Assembly (NCBI GenBank): GCA_014379405.1
Contig: JACMLU010000025.1
Location: forward strand, 1-64,000
Reading direction: 5' to 3'
DNA: 64,000 nucleotides
From: Flavobacterium sp.
GTDB lineage: Bacteria > Bacteroidota > Bacteroidia > Flavobacteriales > Flavobacteriaceae
The position numbers were made by a program, and so were the translations under genes. Below, in pieces: positions 20,173 to 28,273 of this stretch. Position 1 is the first letter of the stretch; each line of letters opens with the position of its first letter. The notes under the pieces are model-generated. The model saw only the letters and a program-made list of their open reading frames with translations. It ran no database searches and had not been told where the DNA came from.

Positions 20173-20682
20173 CTACTTTTTTGGTGATTTATATAACGGT
20201 ACTGCTGAACAAGCCTCACCATACATAATGCTTCGAGCAAAAGACTGTAGATTATGCGCTGCCAAAATATAAGCACGCATCGGCACTGGTTTTTTCGAAC
20301 AGCCTTTTATAATCACGGCCTTGTTGTCGAATGATGAATAATCTATTTTGGAAAGGATTTCTTCATACAAAGCGGCATTCAAATCTTCGATGGTTCCGTT
20401 GACAATTTTCTTGGCAAAAGGCGCCAATTGTACAGCAACCAAAATGGAAGCCCAAGCCGGAACAATGGCATCAGTACTGCAATTGATGGCTACATACTGG
20501 TCTTTATATTGCGACCAATCGTGATTTTTGAGATGTTCCCTAAAGTCTTTTTCTTTCAACAAGAAACCTTCCATAAGCCATTGCGAAATGTCAATTTGCG
20601 CACGAATTCCCTTTGGATAATAATCTTCCAAGTCGAAAACCTCCAAAGTACTGTTGGCTACTTTATTTACAATTTCCTCCAT
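20173..20682 (-). CDS. DUF2480 family protein
   Basis: 169 residues, soluble, with no signal peptide. It matches the DUF2480 family, which is largely confined to Bacteroidota and typically sits at the end of suf clusters, as here. Recognisable features are a conserved start (EEIVNKVANSTLEVFDLEDYYP) and a C-terminal KGCSKKPVPMRAY segment with one Cys. Function is unknown; association with Fe-S assembly is inferred only from the conserved neighbourhood. It is last in the sufS-sufE-sufT run and is separated from sufT by a repeat-derived hairpin (20689-20740). Confidence 0.8.
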   Translation of the reverse strand: MEEIVNKVANSTLEVFDLEDYYPKGIRAQIDISQWLMEGFLLKEKDFREHLKNHDWSQYKDQYVAINCSTDAIVPAWASILVAVQLAPFAKKIVNGTIEDLNAALYEEILSKIDYSSFDNKAVIIKGCSKKPVPMRAYILAAHNLQSFARSIMYGEACSAVPLYKSPKK

Positions 20683-20688
20683 TTTTTT

Positions 20689-20740
20689 AGTTTTCAGTCG
20701 CAGTCGCAGTTGACAGTCTGAATACTGAAAACTGCGACTG
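20689..20740. repeat. Intergenic repeat with two alternative hairpins
   Basis: CAGTCGCAGT (20701-20710) pairs perfectly with ACTGCGACTG (20731-20740). Alternatively AGTTTTCAGT (20689-20698) pairs with ACTGAAAACT (20724-20733). The unit is built from repeated AGTCGCAGT/TTTTCAGT words and resembles dispersed intergenic palindromes of flavobacterial genomes. Confidence 0.65.
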
Positions 20741-20749
20741 AATACTTTT

Positions 20750-21073
20750 TTAAAGCATTCCTAATTCTAATTTGGCTTCTTCGCTCATTAAATCTTTACT
20801 CCATGGTGGATCGAAAGTGATTTCTACTTCGGCACCTTTAATGTGCTCAATTGATTTTACTTTTTCTTCTACTTCTCTTGGCAAACTTTCCGCCACCGGA
20901 CAGTTAGGAGAAGTTAATGTCATCAGGATTTTTACTTCAAAATCAGTACTGACCATTACGTCATAAATCAATCCTAATTCATAAATATCCACAGGGATCT
21001 CCGGATCGTAGATGGTTTTTAGCTTTGCCACGATTTCAGTTCCTAGTAAGTTGGTGTCTATTGATTGTTCCAT
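20750..21073 (-). CDS. sufT: SUF-associated MIP18/DUF59 protein SufT
   Basis: MIP18-family protein involved in maturation of Fe-S proteins, often encoded with suf genes. The ATG at 21071-21073 (MEQSIDTNLLGTEI) is preferred over a longer in-frame start. The 107 residues include the family core IYDPEIPVDIYELGLIYDV and TSPNCPVAESLP, whose Cys and Asp are the conserved ligand candidates. It follows sufE with a tiny gap and precedes DUF2480, the common flavobacterial order. Confidence 0.88.
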   Translation of the reverse strand: MEQSIDTNLLGTEIVAKLKTIYDPEIPVDIYELGLIYDVMVSTDFEVKILMTLTSPNCPVAESLPREVEEKVKSIEHIKGAEVEITFDPPWSKDLMSEEAKLELGML

Positions 21074-21080
21074 AGTTTTA

Positions 21081-21500
21081 TTATTTTTTTGCATCGAATG
21101 CCAATGCGTACATTTTTATATTTTTTATCATCGATACCAATCCGTTGGCTCGTGTTGGCGACAAATGTTCTTTGAGTCCGATTTCGTCAATGAAATCCAT
21201 ATCGGCGGCAAGGATTTCGGAGGAAGTTTGGTTCGAAAAAACCCGAATCAAAATCGCTATGATTCCTTTGGTTAAAATCGCGTCGCTATCGGCGGTGAAG
21301 ACAATTTTGTCATCGTTTTGCTCCCCTTTTAACCAAACTTTCGATTGGCATCCCTTGATAATATTGTCGTCAGTCTTGAATTCTTCTTGAATTAAAGGTA
21401 AATTTTTACCCAAATCAATTATGTATTCATAGCGTTGCATCCAATCGTCGAACATCGAAAATTCCTCTACTATTTCTTCTTGTTTTTCTTTAATGTTCAT
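21081..21500 (-). CDS. sufE: Cysteine desulfurase sulfur acceptor SufE
   Basis: Accepts persulfide sulfur from SufS and hands it to the SufBCD scaffold. The 139 residues contain the acceptor Cys in the conserved KGCQSKVWL motif (~residue 51), followed by ADSDAILTKGIIAIL and the C-terminal SPTRANGL. Its ATG overlaps the stop of the upstream lipoprotein gene by one base (TAATG), so translation is probably coupled. sufT starts 7 bp beyond its stop. Confidence 0.95.
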   Translation of the reverse strand: MNIKEKQEEIVEEFSMFDDWMQRYEYIIDLGKNLPLIQEEFKTDDNIIKGCQSKVWLKGEQNDDKIVFTADSDAILTKGIIAILIRVFSNQTSSEILAADMDFIDEIGLKEHLSPTRANGLVSMIKNIKMYALAFDAKK

Positions 21501-21934
21501 TATTCTTTTTTAGCAAATGAATTTATTTTAGTAACTACTTTTTTGATGGCTTCCGGCGGATATCCGTGATCGAAAGAAGCTGTTTGATAGGTTTTGTCTT
21601 TATATGTAACTTTCAAATCGGCAATGGCTGCACCATCGTGAAAGCGCTTTTCTGTTGGTGCTTTTAAAGTTGGAAAACTTTCCAAATTGATGGTTTCAAA
21701 ATGCGCCACCAATTCCTTCCAATCTTTTTCAGAAATCTTTGTAGCAACTGGCTTGTCGTTGCCATTTCTGTCTTTCGAAATGGAAACCATTTGGTCTTGA
21801 ATGGTTATCTTTTGATAGAAACCTCTGGTATTGGCGGTATATTCCAAAACAGCCGTTTTCAAGTCGTTTTTGTTCTGACTTTCGCAGCTTTTGCCGAGAA
21901 AAATACTTAGAAAAATCATCGTAAATAGTTTCAT
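21500..21934 (-). CDS. Small hypothetical lipoprotein in the suf cluster
   Basis: 144 residues with a lipoprotein-like N-terminus (MKLFTMIFLSIFLGKSCESQ). The mature part is beta-rich with FDHGYPPEAIKKVV near the C-terminus and no recognised family. It lies between sufS and sufE in the same direction and shares a TAATG junction with sufE. A periplasmic or outer-membrane protein in the middle of a cytosolic Fe-S pathway is odd; it may just share the transcript. Confidence 0.75.
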   Translation of the reverse strand: MKLFTMIFLSIFLGKSCESQNKNDLKTAVLEYTANTRGFYQKITIQDQMVSISKDRNGNDKPVATKISEKDWKELVAHFETINLESFPTLKAPTEKRFHDGAAIADLKVTYKDKTYQTASFDHGYPPEAIKKVVTKINSFAKKE

Positions 21935-22067
21935 AATTGTCTTTTTATTGTTTTTTATTGGTCAAATGTAATTGCTTCGCCTGCTCGAGCAAAGCTCTCG
22001 TGTCGCATAACCTCTTCGGTGCTTGTGACTAATTTATCGATTATGCTCATTTCATAATCGTCTTTAT

Positions 22068-23282
22068 TTAGGCCAACATTATTTGTGCTTTTTTCACCGC
22101 TTCGACCATAACGTCAATTTCTTCTTTGGTATTGTAAAAAGAAAACGAAGCACGAATCGTTCCCGGAATATCGAAATAATTCATAATCGGTTGGGCGCAA
22201 TGATGTCCGGTTCGAACAGCAATTCCCAATTTATCGATTATAGTTCCAATGTCGTACGGATGAATACCTTCTATGTTAAACGAAACCACCGAAGTTTTTT
22301 CCTTGGCTGTTCCATAAATTTTCAAACCTTCGATTTCCAATAATCGTTTGGTGGCATATTCCAACAATTCCAATTCCTGTTGCTGAATATTGTCAAAACC
22401 AACGGAATTCATATAATCAACCGCTGTCCCCAAAACAATTCCACCAGCAATATCAGGTGTTCCCGCTTCAAATTTGTGTGGCAAATCAGCATAAGTGGTT
22501 TTCTCGAAAGTCACTTCCTTAATCATTTCGCCACCACCTTGGTAAGGAGGTAATTTGTTGAGCCAATCTTCTTTTCCGTATAAAATTCCAACGCCTGTTG
22601 GGCCACACATTTTGTGTCCTGAAAAAACATAAAAATCACAATCCAAAGCCTGAACATCGGGTTTCAAATGCGGAACGGCTTGCGCGCCGTCTATCAAAAT
22701 TGCAGCACCAAATTCGTGGGTTTTGTCAATCATATATTTAATAGGATTCAAAGTTCCCAAAGCATTCGAAATATGATTCACGGTTACAATTTTAGTTTTA
22801 TCCGAAAGTAATTTGTCGAATTCAGCCATAATCAATTCGCCGTTTTCATCCATTGGAATCACTTTCAAAACAGCTCCCGTTTTTTCGCATAGCATTTGCC
22901 AAGGCACAATATTGCTGTGGTGTTCTAAAGCTGAAACCAAAACTTCATCGCCTGGTTTTAATATTGAAACAAAACCATTTGCGACGGCATTGATTCCATG
23001 TGTCGTTCCAGAAGTAAAAATGACTTCGTGGGCGAATTTTGCATTGATGTGATTTTGAAGTTTTCCACGCGAAATTTCATAGGCATCTGTAGCCAATTGG
23101 CTCAAAGTATGCACGCCACGATGAATATTTGCATTGATTTCTTGGTAGTATTCTGCAATCGCATCAATCACAATTTGTGGTTTTTGCGAAGTGGCTCCGT
23201 TGTCAAAATAAACCAATGGTTTCCCGTTAACGGTTCTGGAAAGTATCGGAAAATCGGCTCTAACTTTATTGATATCTAACAT
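22068..23282 (-). CDS. sufS: SufS-type cysteine desulfurase
   Basis: PLP-dependent enzyme that converts cysteine to alanine and forms an enzyme persulfide for SufE. The ATG at 23280-23282 (MLDINKVRADFPIL) matches the family start. The 404-residue protein has the PLP-lysine motif FYVFSGHKMCGPTGVGILYG and the catalytic Cys in VRTGHHCAQPIM near residue 360, typical of group II (SufS) enzymes. It heads the second suf block. A TACTTTTG box on the minus strand at 23394-23401 offers its own promoter, consistent with separation from sufABCD by opposite-strand genes. Confidence 0.97.
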   Translation of the reverse strand: MLDINKVRADFPILSRTVNGKPLVYFDNGATSQKPQIVIDAIAEYYQEINANIHRGVHTLSQLATDAYEISRGKLQNHINAKFAHEVIFTSGTTHGINAVANGFVSILKPGDEVLVSALEHHSNIVPWQMLCEKTGAVLKVIPMDENGELIMAEFDKLLSDKTKIVTVNHISNALGTLNPIKYMIDKTHEFGAAILIDGAQAVPHLKPDVQALDCDFYVFSGHKMCGPTGVGILYGKEDWLNKLPPYQGGGEMIKEVTFEKTTYADLPHKFEAGTPDIAGGIVLGTAVDYMNSVGFDNIQQQELELLEYATKRLLEIEGLKIYGTAKEKTSVVSFNIEGIHPYDIGTIIDKLGIAVRTGHHCAQPIMNYFDIPGTIRASFSFYNTKEEIDVMVEAVKKAQIMLA

Positions 23283-23393
23283 TATGTCTGCTTTTTTGTC
23301 TGGCAATTATTGGCGAAAAGTGCCCATAATCAACATTTTTTTAGAAAATCCAATTTTTCATTGACTTTTCATTATTTAGAAAAATTCTAAATA

Positions 23394-23401
23394 CAAAAGT
23401 A
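23394..23401 (-). promoter_or_regulatory. Probable sufS promoter -7 box
   Basis: TACTTTTG on the minus strand fits the Bacteroidota TAnnTTTG consensus exactly and lies about 112 bp before the sufS start. No TTG lies 17-23 bp upstream, so the promoter is incomplete by consensus. Confidence 0.5.
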
Positions 23402-23515
23402 GTGAATATAGAATTGTTTTATAACACCCATTTCACAATTTTTAACTGTTTAAATTTATTGTCAATATGTTTTATCTATACTGATTTTACTAAATTGCTT
23501 TATAATTAGCTTCAA

Positions 23516-24852
23516 ATGAGAAAAATATTCAAAATTATTGGACTTTGCTTAGTACTGTACTTGATATATTTTGGATTTACAACTTATCCCAAACTGGATT
23601 TGATTTCAGGATTTTCGGCCAAAAGTGTGGCTTCTGGATATTTTATTGGTCATCGTTCGCAGGAAATGATTGAAAAAGGCGACAACGACATCAAAATAAT
23701 CACTTTGGCAAACAACCAAATTGACGAAAAAGGAAAATTTGCCACCGCTTCAGTTTATGGTTTGAAAGAACGAAAAGCCATATACCGCGAAGGTTTGGGA
23801 GTGACTTTAATCAACGATGATTTTGATATTTCGAAACCTTATGAAGTTCCCAAAAGAACAAAAATCAAAAAAAATTTAGCTTTTCCTTTTGGAGAAAAGG
23901 AGCCGAAAGACACTGTTTTTTCGAATATTGATTATGCAAAATTAGAAAAAGCAGTTGCCAATGCTTTTGACAAAAAAGGTCAAAAAAACAAAAGAACACG
24001 CTCGGTTTTGGTGATTTACAAAGACAAAATCATAGCCGAAAAGTACGACACGGGTTTCGACAAAAATTCCAAAATTTTGGGCTGGTCAATGACTAAAAGT
24101 ATTACTGCCACACTATTTGGGATTTTGCAAAAGCAAGGAAAAATTGACATCAATAAACCGGCTCCAATTCCTGAATGGGCAAACGATGAACGGGCAAAAA
24201 TTAGCATCAACGATTTGCTTCATATGAATTCTGGCCTGGAATGGGAAGAGGATTATACCAAAATTTGTGACGCCACCAAAATGCTCTTTCAAGCCGAAGA
24301 TATGAGCCAGTCGCAACTCCTAAAACCAGCAAAATTCAAACCCAATACCCATTGGAATTATTCATCGGGAACGACCAATTTATTGTCAGGGATTTTGCGA
24401 AAGCAGTTCAAAACACATCAGGAATATCTAGATTTTTGGTATTCCTTCTTGATTGACAAAATTGGGATGTACTCGATGGTGGTGGAAACGATATGGCCGG
24501 AAATTACGTGGGTTCGTCCTACAGTTGGGCAACGACAAGGGATTGGGGGAAATTTGGATTGCTTTATTTGCATAAAGGCAATTGGAATGGCGAGCAACTT
24601 TTTGATGAAAGTTGGGCCAAATATGTAGCCACTCCAACCAATGATTCCAAAGGAGATTATGGAGCCCATTTTTGGCTGAATGCCGGCGGAAAATTCCCGG
24701 GTGTGCCCAGAGACATGTTTTATTGCAGCGGTTACCAAGGGCAAATGATTGCCATTTTCCCAAACAAAGATTTATTAATTGTGCGAATGGGATTGAGCGA
24801 AGACTTTGATTTTAATGGGTTTTTGAAAGATATTATTGTAAGTTTGAAGTAA
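23516..24852 (+). pseudogene. Class C beta-lactamase-fold serine hydrolase, frameshifted
   Basis: One membrane anchor or signal at the N-terminus, then a penicillin-binding-protein/beta-lactamase fold: SxxK in GWSMTKSITATL, the second motif HWNYSSGTTN, and a third region YCSGYQGQ near the end. The first frame (from 23516) loses homology after KIGMYSMVVE and stops at 24628 with unrelated sequence. The correct continuation (DMAGNYVGSSYSWATTRDW...) is in the next frame and ends at 24852. One base is missing at about 24485-24490. Intact it would have ~445 residues and act as an esterase or peptidase-like enzyme in the envelope. It sits on the strand opposite the suf genes and separates them. Confidence 0.85.
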
Positions 24853-24862
24853 TAAATCAAAT

Positions 24863-25384
24863 ATGAAATCAAACAAAAATCTTATCTTGCTAATTCTGCT
24901 TTCTCTTGTTTCAATTATATCAATAATTGTTGGATTAGCATCAAAATGGGTATTTAGTTATAACCTTTGGATAGGTTTATGTTTATTGACAATTTGTTTT
25001 ATTTTGTATTATCAAAAGCATAAAAAGTTCAAATCTTTTTTTGGCATAATGTTAATTTTGGGAGTTTTCAATATAATTCGATTTGTACCATTTGGATTTA
25101 AAATAAATTTTATTTTTATCCCATTTGAAGTACTTCCAACATTTTTTTTGCTGATTTTTATTTTCTTGAATAAAAATCGAGTAATAGACTTAATTCAAGA
25201 TTGGTTTACGACTTCAGATGAAGAAAAAGAAAAAAGTAGTCTTTCAAAATATGCAAGTTTCAAAAAAGATTTTCGAAATCTTTCTGATAATGAAATAGAA
25301 AACAGGTTAAATCAGGTTTTAGTTCCCGAAGCCAAAAAAGCCTTAATAGAGATAATAGAAGAAAGAAGTTGTGAAAAAAAATAA
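24863..25384 (+). CDS. Hypothetical membrane protein
   Basis: 173 residues: four hydrophobic segments in the first ~105 residues, then a charged cytosolic tail (EEKEKSS ... LSDNEIENRLNQVLVPEAKKALIEIIEERS) that looks helical. It begins 10 bp after the broken hydrolase gene and probably shares its transcript. The next small gene starts inside its last codons. No family was recognised. Confidence 0.65.
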   Translation: MKSNKNLILLILLSLVSIISIIVGLASKWVFSYNLWIGLCLLTICFILYYQKHKKFKSFFGIMLILGVFNIIRFVPFGFKINFIFIPFEVLPTFFLLIFIFLNKNRVIDLIQDWFTTSDEEKEKSSLSKYASFKKDFRNLSDNEIENRLNQVLVPEAKKALIEIIEERSCEKK

Positions 25385-25550
25385 GAATTTATTAATCGCA
25401 ATTCTTATGATGATAATAGGCTTTGCTTTAAACGGGGTAGCTTGGTCAACAGATATAGGACATCCATATAATACAATATGTTTTCTGTTAGGTCTGGGAT
25501 TAAATCTCTTTGGATTAATACTTTTCATATTAAGTTTAGCAAAGAAATAA
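25371..25550 (+). CDS. Small two-helix membrane protein (59 aa, GTG start)
   Basis: A GTG at 25371, 14 bp inside the end of the preceding gene, opens a 59-residue frame ending in TAA at 25548-25550. The product is Lys-rich at the start (MKKNKNLLIA), has two hydrophobic segments (about 7-24 and 36-55) and ends in KK. The start resembles that of the preceding protein (MKSNKNLILL), so it may be a truncated paralogue. Overlap and composition support a real gene, but it is short. Confidence 0.55.
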   Translation: MKKNKNLLIAILMMIIGFALNGVAWSTDIGHPYNTICFLLGLGLNLFGLILFILSLAKK

Positions 25551-25551
25551 A

Positions 25552-25588
25552 AAAAACCCGACAGATTTTAAAAATCTTTCGGGTTTAA
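25552..25588 (-). terminator. Intrinsic terminator after sufD
   Basis: AAACCCGA (25554-25561) pairs with TCGGGTTT (25579-25586), with further pairing inside. On the minus strand a run of eight T follows, so it best ends the sufABCD transcript. It may also stop the opposing genes. Confidence 0.75.
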
Positions 25589-25608
25589 AATTATAATTTT
25601 ATAATTAT

Positions 25609-26925
25609 CTACAAATCAAATCCAATTTTCACGCCCAATTTCATTGCGATGATTTTGGTAATTCTTTGTTTTAATTCTGGTATTTTGATGCTTTCGATTA
25701 CGGCATTCGAGAAGGCGTACATCAATAAAGCTTTGGCTTCTTTTTTAGGAATTCCACGTTGTTGCATATAGAACATAGCAGTTTCATCCAATTGACCCAC
25801 CGTACAACCGTGAGAACATTTTACGTCGTCGGCAAAAATTTCTAATTGTGGTTTAGCGTTTATCGTTGATTTGTCGCCCAACAAAATGTTGTTGCTTTTT
25901 TGGAAAGCATTTGTTTTTTGCGCTTCTCTTTCCACATATACTTTTCCGTTGAAAACTCCCGTTGAATTGTCTGAAAAGATTCCTTTATAATCTTGGAAAC
26001 TTTCGCAATTTGGCGTCGCATGATGTACTAAAGTGTAGTGATCCACATGTTGCTTGTCACCAATAATCGTGATTCCGTTTAGCGTACTAGTCAATCGTTC
26101 GCCAAAATGATAGAAATTCAAGTTGTTTCTGGTCAAATTTCCTCCAAAAGAGAAAGTGTGAACATAAACGTGGCTTTCTTGTTTTTGGGAAACGTATGTA
26201 TTGTCAATCAGATTGGCTTCGTGATTGTCATTCTGGATTTTATAGTAATCGACAATGGCGCGTTTTTGAGCAAAAATCTCGGTAACCGAATTGGTCAAAA
26301 CAGGATTATGGTTCAAACTTTGGTGTCTTTCGATGATTTGAACGTGTGAATTTTCTCCAACAATTACTAGGTTTCTAGGCTGTACCAAAAGTGCCGCATC
26401 GGTTCCTGTCGAGAAATACATAATCTCGATTGGTTTACGAACCACTGTGCTTTTCGGAATGTTGATGTAGGCTCCTTCATTGGCGAAAGCCGTGTTCAAA
26501 GAAGTCAAACTCTCATCCTTGCTGGCAATTTTATTGAAATAAGTATCAATAACCATTTTGTATTTTGGTTTGTTCAATGCCGATGACATCAAGCAAACGT
26601 CAAGACCTTCGTGAGTCGTGGAAGACAAATTGGAACTAAAAACTCCATCGATAAAAACCACTTTGTAAGTATCGATTTCGTGAATGAAATATTTTTTTAC
26701 ATCCTTGAATTCAATTGAGTTTTCGTGTTTTGGAAATACGCTAAAGTCATTTTTCAAGATGGCGTTTAGTGAAGTGTATTTCCAAGATTCTGCTTTTTTA
26801 GTTGGGAAACCTTTATTTTCAAAGTTTTTTATAGCAGCAGTTCTCAAATCGTGAAGTTCTGAATGAACATCGATTTTCTCTTCGAAAGCCATAAAAGACG
26901 ATAGTAATTTTTCTTTCAATTCCAT
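25609..26925 (-). CDS. sufD: Fe-S cluster scaffold subunit SufD
   Basis: Subunit of the SufBC2D scaffold on which Fe-S clusters are assembled. The 438 residues show the helical N-terminus (KKAESWKYTSL, typical of SufD) and the beta-helix core ending in KCSHGCTVGQLDETAMFYMQQRG and a C-terminal helix (ALLMYAFSNAVIESI). The cluster-site His region is present (KCSHG). It is last in the sufABCD block, preceded by a 75-bp spacer with a repeat hairpin and followed by a terminator. Confidence 0.96.
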   Translation of the reverse strand: MELKEKLLSSFMAFEEKIDVHSELHDLRTAAIKNFENKGFPTKKAESWKYTSLNAILKNDFSVFPKHENSIEFKDVKKYFIHEIDTYKVVFIDGVFSSNLSSTTHEGLDVCLMSSALNKPKYKMVIDTYFNKIASKDESLTSLNTAFANEGAYINIPKSTVVRKPIEIMYFSTGTDAALLVQPRNLVIVGENSHVQIIERHQSLNHNPVLTNSVTEIFAQKRAIVDYYKIQNDNHEANLIDNTYVSQKQESHVYVHTFSFGGNLTRNNLNFYHFGERLTSTLNGITIIGDKQHVDHYTLVHHATPNCESFQDYKGIFSDNSTGVFNGKVYVEREAQKTNAFQKSNNILLGDKSTINAKPQLEIFADDVKCSHGCTVGQLDETAMFYMQQRGIPKKEAKALLMYAFSNAVIESIKIPELKQRITKIIAMKLGVKIGFDL

Positions 26926-26955
26926 TTTTATACTGTTTATGGTTTATGGTTTTAT

Positions 26956-26983
26956 GTTTATTGTTCAGCCAGGAACAATAAAC
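26956..26983. repeat. Intergenic hairpin between sufC and sufD
   Basis: Perfect 11-bp arms GTTTATTGTTC (26956-26966) and GAACAATAAAC (26973-26983) with loop AGCCAG, flanked on both sides by GTTTATGG/TATAAAC words. It looks like a member of a dispersed palindromic family. It has no T tract, so in the transcript it more likely modulates RNA stability than ends transcription. Confidence 0.65.
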
Positions 26984-27000
26984 TATAAACTACAAACAAA

Positions 27001-27753
27001 TTATGCTTCTTGTTCTTGTTTAATCCAGTCGTATCCTTTTTCTTCCAACTCGTGAGCAAGAGATGCATCACCAGATTTTACAATTTTTCCGTTGTAAAGT
27101 ACATGAACAAAATCAGGAATGATATAATCCAATAATCTTTGGTAGTGCGTGATTACGATAATAGCATTTTTGTCACTTTTCAATTTGTTTACCCCATTGG
27201 CAACAATTCTCAAGGCGTCAATATCCAATCCAGAATCGGTTTCGTCAAGGATGGCCAATTTTGGTTCCAACATTGCCATTTGGAAAATCTCGTTACGTTT
27301 TTTCTCTCCACCTGAAAATCCTTCATTCAGGGAACGAGACAAAAACTTGCGGTCAATTTCCAATAATTCCGATTTTTCGCGGATTACTTTCAACATTTCG
27401 TTGGCAGGCATTTCTTCCTGACCATTTGCTTTGCGAGTTTCGTTGATGGCCGTTCTCATAAAGTTGGTTACCGAAACTCCAGGGATTTCAACAGGGTATT
27501 GAAACGAAAGAAAAACACCTTTGTGCGCTCTTTCTTCTGGTGCCAATTCCGAAATATCTTCGTTGTCCAAAAAGATATCTCCTTCGGTCACTTCGTAATT
27601 TTCGTTTCCGGCAATGATGGCAGAAAGGGTACTTTTTCCGGCACCGTTAGGTCCCATAATGGCGTGTATTTCTCCCGCTTTCACTTCAAGGTTAATTCCT
27701 TTAAGAATTTCTTTGTCGCCAATTGAGGCGTGTAAATTTTTTATTGATAACAT
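27001..27753 (-). CDS. sufC: SUF system ATPase SufC
   Basis: ABC-type ATPase that powers rearrangement of the SufB-SufD scaffold. The 250 residues contain Walker [10 protein letters not shown], the Q-loop [13 protein letters not shown], the ABC signature [11 protein letters not shown] and Walker [13 protein letters not shown], all as in SufC. The start lies 12 bp after the YoeB toxin gene, so the toxin-antitoxin pair is embedded in this operon. Confidence 0.97.
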   Translation of the reverse strand: MLSIKNLHASIGDKEILKGINLEVKAGEIHAIMGPNGAGKSTLSAIIAGNENYEVTEGDIFLDNEDISELAPEERAHKGVFLSFQYPVEIPGVSVTNFMRTAINETRKANGQEEMPANEMLKVIREKSELLEIDRKFLSRSLNEGFSGGEKKRNEIFQMAMLEPKLAILDETDSGLDIDALRIVANGVNKLKSDKNAIIVITHYQRLLDYIIPDFVHVLYNGKIVKSGDASLAHELEEKGYDWIKQEQEA

Positions 27754-27765
27754 TGTTTGTTTTGT

Positions 27766-28038
27766 TTATTCGTAATGACCTTTTAGTGATAAAATGTCTA
27801 ATATTTCAATGGTGTTTTCTTCTGTAACTCTATAAATAATTCGATGCTCTTGATTGATTCTTCTTGACCAACGACCAGTCAAATTATGCTTTAATTGCTC
27901 AGGTTTTCCGATTCCTTCAAAAGGATGTAGTTGAATGTCTTCAATTAAAAGATATATTTTATTCAATATTCCTTTATTTCCAGACTTTATCCAAAAATCT
28001 AAATCTGATTTTGCTTTATCAGAAAAATCTATTTGCAT
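27766..28038 (-). CDS. yoeB: Txe/YoeB-family mRNA interferase toxin
   Basis: RelE-superfamily ribosome-dependent endoribonuclease. The 90 residues contain the YoeB hallmark block HPFEGIGKPEQLKHNLTG followed by WSRRINQEHRIIYRV, which holds the conserved Glu and Arg, and a C-terminal LKGHYE with the catalytic His. It overlaps the antitoxin by 10 bp, in antitoxin-first order. Unusually, the pair lies between sufB and sufC on the same strand with short gaps (41 bp and 12 bp), so it can be transcribed with the suf genes. Confidence 0.93.
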   Translation of the reverse strand: MQIDFSDKAKSDLDFWIKSGNKGILNKIYLLIEDIQLHPFEGIGKPEQLKHNLTGRWSRRINQEHRIIYRVTEENTIEILDILSLKGHYE

Positions 28039-28232
28039 AATTCTTTCAATTCTTCCATTGTCATTCTGGTTCCTTTGCCTTCTTTTATGCTCCTTTCTGC
28101 ATCCAAAATTTCTTTTACAAATTCTGGATTGTACGGTTTGTCTTCATTTTCAATTTCAAAACCCAATGATTTTGCCAAAGATTTCAATAATGGCAAATCT
28201 TTTTTCTTAACGTTTTTTAAAATGAGTTCCAT
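28029..28232 (-). CDS. Antitoxin of the YoeB pair (DUF2683-like)
   Basis: 67 residues starting MELILKNVKKKDLPLLKSLA, then a polar middle (KPYNPEFVKEILDAERSIKEG) and an acidic amphipathic C-terminal helix (MTMEELKELC) suited to wrap a RelE-type toxin. The type is common in Bacteroidota next to YoeB toxins; DUF2683 is the likely family, from memory of the N-terminal pattern. Position immediately before and overlapping the toxin supports the role. Confidence 0.8.
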   Translation of the reverse strand: MELILKNVKKKDLPLLKSLAKSLGFEIENEDKPYNPEFVKEILDAERSIKEGKGTRMTMEELKELCK

Positions 28233-28273
28233 AACAATTGTAATTTAATGTTAGTTCTTCAAATTTACAAAAA

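Noticed and set aside
21982..21991. Palindrome TGCTCGAGCA between sufS and the lipoprotein as an operator
   Set aside because: A single 10-bp palindrome without promoter context; could be chance or a repeat fragment.
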